Assembly (NCBI GenBank): GCA_036146215.1
Contig: JAYYJN010000130.1
Span: forward strand, 1-58,564
Source: UBA7805 sp036146215
Lineage (GTDB): Bacteria > Planctomycetota > Planctomycetia > Pirellulales > UBA7805
Reading direction: 5' to 3'
Length of the DNA: 58,564 nucleotides
The notes under the pieces were generated by a model. The model was not told the origin of the DNA, did not search any database, and saw nothing but the letters and a program-made list of their open reading frames with translations. Of this stretch, positions 52,790 to 58,564 are shown piece by piece; within the stretch, counting starts at the first letter, position 1, and each line of letters begins with the position of its first letter. The position numbers and the translations under genes were made by a program.

Positions 52790-55396
52790 TCAAATCACTT
52801 CCGTCGATTTGCTTTTTGCTTGAAAAAGCTTGCCCGCCGGACTGGCCAAAAGTGAAGGTAGAAAAATAAGATCGCCCACCAGTGCGGCTAGCAATAGAAG
52901 AAACATCAACAAGCCAAACTGGGCGACCGGCTGAAAAGAACTCAGCGAAAAGACGACCAAACCGAGGCCTGCAATCAAGGTGGTTTGCGTCATCGCCAAG
53001 GCGCACCGTCGGTAACTGTAAAGCACCGCTTCTTCGCGACTCATTTCCGCAGCAATTCCGCGACGAAACCATGTGAGAAAGTGGACCGTATCGTCCACTG
53101 CAATTCCCATTGCGACGCTTGCCGTCATCATCGAGCCGATGTCCACAATTCGATCGGTCCACCCCATCCACCCAAAAATGACAGCCGCAGGAAAAACATT
53201 CGGCAGCATCGACACTAATCCCGAAGCGAAGTTTCGGAACCAGACAACCATCATCACAGCAATCAGTAAAAACGCAATTACAAAGCTCTCAAAAAGTCCG
53301 TTCAGTAATTCACGCTGCGCAATATGAAACAGAGGTACCAGTCCCGTATATTCCACATCGACCCCGACAGCATCATCCGCCACAGCCCGCATGATATTAT
53401 CAAATTTTTTTGTCTGGTTGGTTAGCATTACGTCATATTTTTGCTTCACTTTCTCCAAGCATTCTTCCGCGTTCGCGGTGTCTTTGCAGGCTGCGCTCTC
53501 TTCAGCAACTTTTTGCTTCACAAGTTCTTTTAATTTTTTTAATTGCAGTTTTGCCTTCTTTTGTTTTCTCTGACTTTCAGCACTGCGCCTTGCCAGGAAG
53601 CTATCTACGTGCTCTTCGATTTGTAGAATGACTTGGTCATAGTCTTTCTCGCCCGGTCGAATTCGCGCGCTGATTCGCCAGAGGTCTTCCCCAGTTTGCG
53701 GCTCCTCCTCGGTTCCTTCCTTCGCGCTGCCCGTTACACGCGGGACCGGTGCAACTTCCTTCGCTGCGTTTTCATAGCTGTAATAATGGACGTTGTGATA
53801 ATCGGAGCGATTGGCTGCCAGGCGTTTATTCATCACGAACTGCGTGTAATGCCCCTCATCGAGTTCCGGCGCGAACGTGGCGGCCGAAATCGAATGGCTG
53901 ATCAGATCGGATTGATTTTGCTTGAGGTCTTTCTCGATTGCCGATATCAACCGCATCTGACCCAGTGTGGTTAACTTTGACTTTTCGCGGTTGAATGCGA
54001 CCACAATTTCCAGGGGTATCTGGTTGCCGAATCGCTCAGGGGTGGAAAGCCATTCATAGTCGGTGATCAGCCGATGCTTCGGGTCAAAAAAACGAGCTGG
54101 CTTGACCGAAGTGTTGATATAAAGGGATCCAAAGCCGAAGAAAATGAGTAGCCCGATACACGCGCAAAGAATCGGCCAACGGTATGTAATAACTTTTGTA
54201 GCCAACCATTCGACGACTCGATTGAATATTCCGTCGAACGCTGCTTTTGATTCTAAATCGCAACCTTCATTTGCTTTTTTCGCAAATTTCTGAATGAGAA
54301 CAAGCAATGCCGGTAAAAGCAGAAACAGCACCGTAAGGCTCGCAATAATTCCGAGTGCAGAAAATTTTCCGAAATCCTTTACGGGAATAATATTGCTCAC
54401 CGAGAGCGAACCGAGACCGATTGCCGTTGTTCCCGCTGCCAGCGTACAGGGCATCCACCCGAGGCGGATGGCTGTTGCAGGCGCGTTGGTTACACCCTTC
54501 TCAGCGACGGTGTCCTGGTAATAGTTGATTAGGTGCACACCAGCGGAGAGACTAAGAACGTAGACCAGAACGGGCATTACAACGAGTACAAGATTCACGC
54601 GACCCCCAAACACTGGCACCAGGGATTGCGCTAGCAGAGCACTATAAACGGCGACAAAGAAAATGAGCATTGCAAGCGTGAAGCTGTACAAAAGCCCTCG
54701 GATCCAATGTTCGGAGCGGCGACCATGAGCGAAGAAAAAACTGGTGACGGCACAGGTAAGTGCAATCAACATGGAATAGCCAACGAGCGAATCAGTGGCC
54801 CTCTGGCTTTCTACATCCACCGCCGCATTGGTGACCGCGTCTCCCGCCATGTGGATCGAATCAGACGGGATTTTTAAATCGTCAACGAGCAGTTCTCTGA
54901 GCGATGCAATTGCCTCTCGGCGATCATTATCCCCGGCTTCAGTTAATTCAATGACCGCCGCGCTTGATTTGCCATCTTTACCGATCAGAATCGATTCCAA
55001 CCGCTCGCGGGCAAGACTCTCGCTCAAATCGAACGGCTTGGCTTGCAACTTTTCCAGCAATTCCGGACCGGTCGTAACTTTTGCAAACAGCTTTTCACCA
55101 GACTCATTTTTATAATTGCGTGCGAGCGATGCGAACTCGGGAAGTCGCGGGTCGGTCAGTGTGCATCCTTTCCAACTTACGATTGCATACTCATCGGTGC
55201 CGAAATGCGCACGAAATTCGGCATAAATTTTTGTTTCATCAAAATTATTTTCTGGGAGCCACTGTTTTATGTTGTTGTTGTTGGTTTCTTCGGATTTGAT
55301 CACGCTCAGTGTGATCGGATAGATCGACACCAGGGATGCAATTAAGATCCAAAGATAAAAGCGATCGTAAAAGGTTGATCGGTTTAATTCCGACAT
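52790..55396 (-). CDS. RND/MMPL-type exporter
   Basis: A predicted inner-membrane transporter of about 868 residues with two repeated halves. TM1 is FYLWILIASLVSIYPITLSV, followed by a large periplasmic domain and a helix bundle. The second half starts near YRWPILCACIGLLIFFGFG. The MMPL/RND motif MGIAVDDTVHFLTWFRRG near the C-terminal end carries the proton-relay Asp pair. The matching place in the first half, LVYVLSLSAGVHLINYY, lacks acidic residues. The second periplasmic domain contains a Lys/Glu-rich coiled coil (SQRKQKKAKLQLKKLKELVK) not usual in this family. Relatives export lipids such as hopanoids. The start is uncertain: ATG at 55396, or TTG at 55432. Confidence 0.87.
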   Translation of the reverse strand: MSELNRSTFYDRFYLWILIASLVSIYPITLSVIKSEETNNNNIKQWLPENNFDETKIYAEFRAHFGTDEYAIVSWKGCTLTDPRLPEFASLARNYKNESGEKLFAKVTTGPELLEKLQAKPFDLSESLARERLESILIGKDGKSSAAVIELTEAGDNDRREAIASLRELLVDDLKIPSDSIHMAGDAVTNAAVDVESQRATDSLVGYSMLIALTCAVTSFFFAHGRRSEHWIRGLLYSFTLAMLIFFVAVYSALLAQSLVPVFGGRVNLVLVVMPVLVYVLSLSAGVHLINYYQDTVAEKGVTNAPATAIRLGWMPCTLAAGTTAIGLGSLSVSNIIPVKDFGKFSALGIIASLTVLFLLLPALLVLIQKFAKKANEGCDLESKAAFDGIFNRVVEWLATKVITYRWPILCACIGLLIFFGFGSLYINTSVKPARFFDPKHRLITDYEWLSTPERFGNQIPLEIVVAFNREKSKLTTLGQMRLISAIEKDLKQNQSDLISHSISAATFAPELDEGHYTQFVMNKRLAANRSDYHNVHYYSYENAAKEVAPVPRVTGSAKEGTEEEPQTGEDLWRISARIRPGEKDYDQVILQIEEHVDSFLARRSAESQRKQKKAKLQLKKLKELVKQKVAEESAACKDTANAEECLEKVKQKYDVMLTNQTKKFDNIMRAVADDAVGVDVEYTGLVPLFHIAQRELLNGLFESFVIAFLLIAVMMVVWFRNFASGLVSMLPNVFPAAVIFGWMGWTDRIVDIGSMMTASVAMGIAVDDTVHFLTWFRRGIAAEMSREEAVLYSYRRCALAMTQTTLIAGLGLVVFSLSSFQPVAQFGLLMFLLLLAALVGDLIFLPSLLASPAGKLFQAKSKSTEVI

Positions 55397-55948
55397 GCCA
55401 GATATTCCAGCAAGCTGGGGCCCAAAAGCCAACAGTGACGAGGAATTTTTTAGGGTGGGACAACTCTAAGGATTGCGCAAGAAAAAATTCTTAACGCGAT
55501 CGACTGGGCAGGTTCATTTTGATCGCTCTCCCAGCAGTACGTTATCATACCAACGCAGTCTAATGGTTTGGCAGACTGATATTTCTACTCTTTCCTGCAA
55601 TGGAAACACAGAGCCGGGAGTAAAACGCAGAAACTACGACGATTTTCTGCGTGGGTAGACTACGCTGATTATGGCAATTCCTTGGCTCGTAGGAAACGAT
55701 TAACGCATTTAAACTCGATATTTCAGGCCAAAATTGGTTGAAGAGCTGAAAGCGGGGGGGTATGCTAGGGTTCCCGTGCAGAAGGCCCTTTAAGAGGGAT
55801 TTCTGGATCGGATGCAAGGAGCAAAAATGCGAAGGATTGGTGAGACACGCGGGTATGCGTGCTCGGATGCGCGACATGGATCGTGACATTTACCCGCGAT
55901 AGATGAAGACCGAACAAGCACGTATCACCCGGCTCGACCAATCCAAAG
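55397..55948. other. Intergenic region (552 bp) between the divergent exporter and reductase-aminotransferase genes
   Basis: No convincing gene: the reading frames of 60-110 codons here have no family features and no ribosome sites. It must contain the divergent promoters. A possible sigma-70-like promoter toward the right is TTGATC (55519-55524) and TATCAT (55543-55548) with an 18-bp spacer, about 400 bp before the start codon, which would give a long leader. A G-run (GGGGGGG) lies at about 55754-55760. I see no strong inverted repeat. Confidence 0.45.
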
Positions 55949-58564
55949 ATGAAATTCGCCTTCATAGTGCATCCTCTCTCCGAGGAAAGCAAAGCCCTTT
56001 GGCAGATGGATGACGGTGGTCAGTTACTATCCCATTGGGAAAATGGCAATCTCCTAGAAATCTGCGATTTCGTCCAAGGTCGCATGGCTGAAGGAGTCGC
56101 CTTTGGTAGTCGCGCTAAAGATTATCCGATTGTGCTCGATCAATTCGCGGGCTTGCGAACAAAAACCGGTTGTGAGACAGAGGGACGAGTCTACGAAATT
56201 CCGTGCAGTCCGAAGCAGATTCTCGAAGACCCCGCGACAGCTATCGAACAGACCCAGGCGGCCGTGAACATGGCTGCGGACTGGGGTGCGGGCATTGTTG
56301 GTCTCGGCTCACTCACCAGCGTTGTTGGCGGACATGGTCAGTACATTGCTGAGAATAGTCCAATCCCGATCACCACCGGGAACAGCCTCACAGTCTATGC
56401 GGCATTAAAAAATCTGCAGCATGCCTGCAGTGAACTGTCTATTGACCTTACCACCGAGACGGTGACAGTGATCGGTATCCCTGGCAGTATCGCCACGGCG
56501 ATTGCGAGAATGCTTCGAGAGAAAGTGGGAAACATGATCCTCGTTGCGCGTCGCCCTTCCCCGAGAGCGGCTCGTATCGCAGCCGAACTTGACAGCGAAC
56601 TTGTCTTTGATATTCCATCGGCCTTGGCGAATTCGCGGTTAATTCTTTCAGCCACATCGAGTGGTAGTTGCATCGCACAGGAGATGCTTCAGGCAGGCAG
56701 CGTGGTGATTGATGTGGGAGTTCCGGCCGACGTTACCCGTTCGGCGCGTCGTCGCAGCAATGTCCTTGTCGTCTCGGGAGGCCTTGTGGATGTGCCGAAA
56801 AGTTTTCTGGGTAAATCGATGCTATTGGGTTTCCATTTCGGACTCGTGCCAGGCTGTCTTGCTGAGACCATCAATTTGGCACTGGAGGATCGCGGGGAGA
56901 GTTTTTCGCTGGGTCGTGATTTAAGCATTGACCGAATTGAAGAGATTGGATCCATTGCCACGCGGCATGGGTTTTCCTTCTCGCAACTCTCTTCATACGG
57001 TCGACCGGTGCCCGATTCCCTTTGGGCAAGTATGAATAAAGTTGTGCTTTGTCGTTTGTCAGAACAAAATCCCGATGGCGAGGCTCGAAGTCGCGATGGT
57101 GTCGCCGAAGCGAAGGTGAATCAACACGTGAGCGACGGTTACGATGCAGATGCTCATGCCAGAAATGGTTTAAAACGATCAACCGACCACAAATCTGAAA
57201 AGCGGATTAAGCAAGAAGAATCCAAAATCAGAAACCGTCGTGCTCGAACACTTTTTCAGCGATATGTGAACCCCGTATTGGTCAATCTTGCCGAGCAAGG
57301 TGGACTCAACAAAACCTTCGTGCGAGGCGAAGACGCGGTGCTCACTGATGCCGAGGAAAATCACTACCTTGACTTTGTTTCTGGTTTTGGTTCGGTCAAT
57401 CTCGGTCACAATCACCCGAGGGTTGTGCAGGCGGTTCGTGAAGCACTCGACGAAAGTGTTGCTGGATTTTCTCCGGCGGCCATCAATCCATATGCTGCGA
57501 CTTTGTCGGAGCGACTGGTATCGATTGCGCCGGCGGGTCTGGAAATGGTCTTTTTCTGTAACAGCGGCACCGAATCGGTTGAGGCGGCTCTGAAACTTGC
57601 GCGGTCGGCGACCGGACGAACGGGGATTGTCTACTGTCATGGCTCCTATCACGGCAAGTCATTGGGTGCCCTTTCGGTTACCGGGAATCGTGGTTATCAG
57701 CGACCGTTTGCACCGCTGGTTCCGGATTGTCATCCGATTCCGTATGGCAACCTTGAGGTCCTCGAGAGAATCCTCGCGTCGCAGAATATGGCAGCGTTCA
57801 TCGTGGAACCGATCCAGGGAGAGGGGGGGATGATTCTTCCCCCGGCCGGTTATCTTGCGGAGGCAGAGCGTCTCTGTAGACAGGCGGGAACGCTAATGAT
57901 TGCCGATGAAGTCCAAACGGGAATGGGCCGCACAGGAACTATGTTTGCTAGTGAGCAAGCGGCGATTGAGCCGGATATTCTGTGCGTCGCCAAGAGCCTC
58001 AGTGGTGGGCTGGTGCCGATCGGTGCCATGCTGGCTCGTCGTGACCTCTGGATGAAGTCGTATGGCACTGTCGATCGATTTGCCTTGCACACCAGCACGT
58101 TTGGCGGGGGAAGTCTTGCCTGTGTTGCGGGCCTGGCGACAATTGAAACGCTCGTCGAGGAACGACTGGCCGAAAATGCAGCCCAAAGGGGTTTTCAAAT
58201 TCTGGAGGGCTTGAATGAGATTCGTCAGGAGTTACCAGATTATTTTCAGGATATTCGCGGACAGGGATTGATGATTGGTGTGGAACTCTCACCTCTGGCG
58301 GAATCGGTGATTACACATCTGAAGCGAACGGATTCGACGGGCATGCTGCAATATATGATGCAGGGAATGGATGCGATGATTGCCAGTTTCCCCACGGTTT
58401 TTCAAATGCAGATATTGCTTGAGCATTACCATATCTATACTCAAGTTGCACGTTCCAATCCTTTGGTATTGCGTATCCAACCGCCGCTCACGATCGATGC
58501 AGGTAAAGCGGCACATTTTATTACCTCCTTTTCCCGAACGTGTCGCCTTGGGCATAAAGTGGAA
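55949..58564 (+). CDS. Acyl-ACP reductase-like domain fused to class III aminotransferase (3' end cut by window)
   Basis: An open frame of 872 codons runs to the window edge without a stop. Residues 1 to about 390 resemble cyanobacterial long-chain acyl-ACP reductase (AAR), which makes fatty aldehyde. They start MKFAFIVHPLSEES, then GLGSLTSVVGGHGQYIAENS, IPITTGNSLTVYAALKNL, VTVIGIPGSIATAIARML and SLGRDLSIDRIEEIGSIATR. Cys303 in GLVPGCLAETINLAL aligns with the AAR catalytic Cys (294 in Synechococcus). A polar linker (about 390-430) leads to a class III aminotransferase: HYLDFVSGFGSVNLGHNHPR, FCNSGTESVEAALKLARSAT, LMIADEVQTGMGRTG and PLP-Lys682 in VAKSLSGGLVPIGAM. The expected reaction is acyl thioester to aldehyde to alkyl amine, as proposed for the two-domain TamH of tambjamine synthesis. 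No clear ribosome site precedes the ATG. Confidence 0.85.
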   Translation, partial: MKFAFIVHPLSEESKALWQMDDGGQLLSHWENGNLLEICDFVQGRMAEGVAFGSRAKDYPIVLDQFAGLRTKTGCETEGRVYEIPCSPKQILEDPATAIEQTQAAVNMAADWGAGIVGLGSLTSVVGGHGQYIAENSPIPITTGNSLTVYAALKNLQHACSELSIDLTTETVTVIGIPGSIATAIARMLREKVGNMILVARRPSPRAARIAAELDSELVFDIPSALANSRLILSATSSGSCIAQEMLQAGSVVIDVGVPADVTRSARRRSNVLVVSGGLVDVPKSFLGKSMLLGFHFGLVPGCLAETINLALEDRGESFSLGRDLSIDRIEEIGSIATRHGFSFSQLSSYGRPVPDSLWASMNKVVLCRLSEQNPDGEARSRDGVAEAKVNQHVSDGYDADAHARNGLKRSTDHKSEKRIKQEESKIRNRRARTLFQRYVNPVLVNLAEQGGLNKTFVRGEDAVLTDAEENHYLDFVSGFGSVNLGHNHPRVVQAVREALDESVAGFSPAAINPYAATLSERLVSIAPAGLEMVFFCNSGTESVEAALKLARSATGRTGIVYCHGSYHGKSLGALSVTGNRGYQRPFAPLVPDCHPIPYGNLEVLERILASQNMAAFIVEPIQGEGGMILPPAGYLAEAERLCRQAGTLMIADEVQTGMGRTGTMFASEQAAIEPDILCVAKSLSGGLVPIGAMLARRDLWMKSYGTVDRFALHTSTFGGGSLACVAGLATIETLVEERLAENAAQRGFQILEGLNEIRQELPDYFQDIRGQGLMIGVELSPLAESVITHLKRTDSTGMLQYMMQGMDAMIASFPTVFQMQILLEHYHIYTQVARSNPLVLRIQPPLTIDAGKAAHFITSFSRTCRLGHKVE

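Noticed and set aside
55560..55889. A 109-codon minus-strand frame between the exporter and the reductase-aminotransferase
   Set aside because: It has no ribosome site, no family features and an unusual composition for a gene; it is probably chance in an intergenic region.

Overview
The window looks like chromosomal DNA of a planctomycete, most likely a Pirellulales-type (Rhodopirellula/Blastopirellula-like) organism. The evidence is a cysteine-rich YTV-repeat cell-wall-type protein, a TIGR03009-type secreted protein, a secreted protein with a regulatory-like domain and TGCN repeats, lipoprotein-type DUF11 repeat proteins, a giant GHL10-like secreted protein, and small genes scattered among dispersed housekeeping genes. 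The assignment rests on recognised families, not on a database search. I see no insertion sequence, prophage, CRISPR array or rRNA.

Layout. 1-4.9 kb: 5' end of a uvrA-type gene (minus), then ilvN-ilvC (branched-chain amino acids, no adjacent ilvB), thymidine kinase, an alpha/beta hydrolase and the TGCN-repeat protein. 5.3-15.9 kb: TIGR03009 protein, glycosyltransferase, a 1298-residue secreted glycosidase-like protein, overlapping Trm112/HIT genes, an AraC regulator, a second glycosyltransferase and a CPBP membrane protease. 15.9-22.5 kb: L-2-hydroxyglutarate oxidase, an exported DUF255 thioredoxin-fold protein, the YTV protein with a clear intrinsic terminator, the redox repressor Rex behind a structured leader, and tRNA-Gln(TTG). 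22.7-30.3 kb: a large AsmA-like envelope protein, then the run ffh-rpsP-trmD-rplS-yraN. 30.4-36.9 kb: YgfZ, an MscS channel, MnmA, prfB with its programmed frameshift, and a sarcosine-oxidase-type flavoenzyme. 37-51 kb: two paralogous DUF11 proteins flanking a LigD-N-like protein, TyrS, IspD, a small conserved protein, a site-2 protease, a Nudix hydrolase, an RmlD-like reductase, a duplicated parvulin-type foldase and an aminotransferase.

The most unusual part is the right end (51.5-58.6 kb). A close homologue of animal glycine amidinotransferase, with catalytic Asp/His/Cys at exactly the same spacing as the human enzyme, lies next to an RND/MMPL exporter. Beyond that is a long gene, cut by the window edge, that fuses a cyanobacterial-type acyl-ACP reductase (AAR) domain to a class III PLP aminotransferase. 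The fusion could convert an acyl thioester to an aldehyde and then to an alkyl amine. The amidinotransferase could add a guanidino group, and the exporter could move or export the product. This alkylamine/alkylguanidine pathway is inference, but it is the best candidate here for an undescribed system.

The rest of the region is mainly information processing (ffh, rpsP, trmD, rplS, prfB, tyrS, mnmA, tRNA-Gln), central metabolism (ilvNC, ispD, lhgO) and envelope building or quality control (YTV, DUF11, AsmA-like, foldase, site-2 protease, glycosyltransferases).
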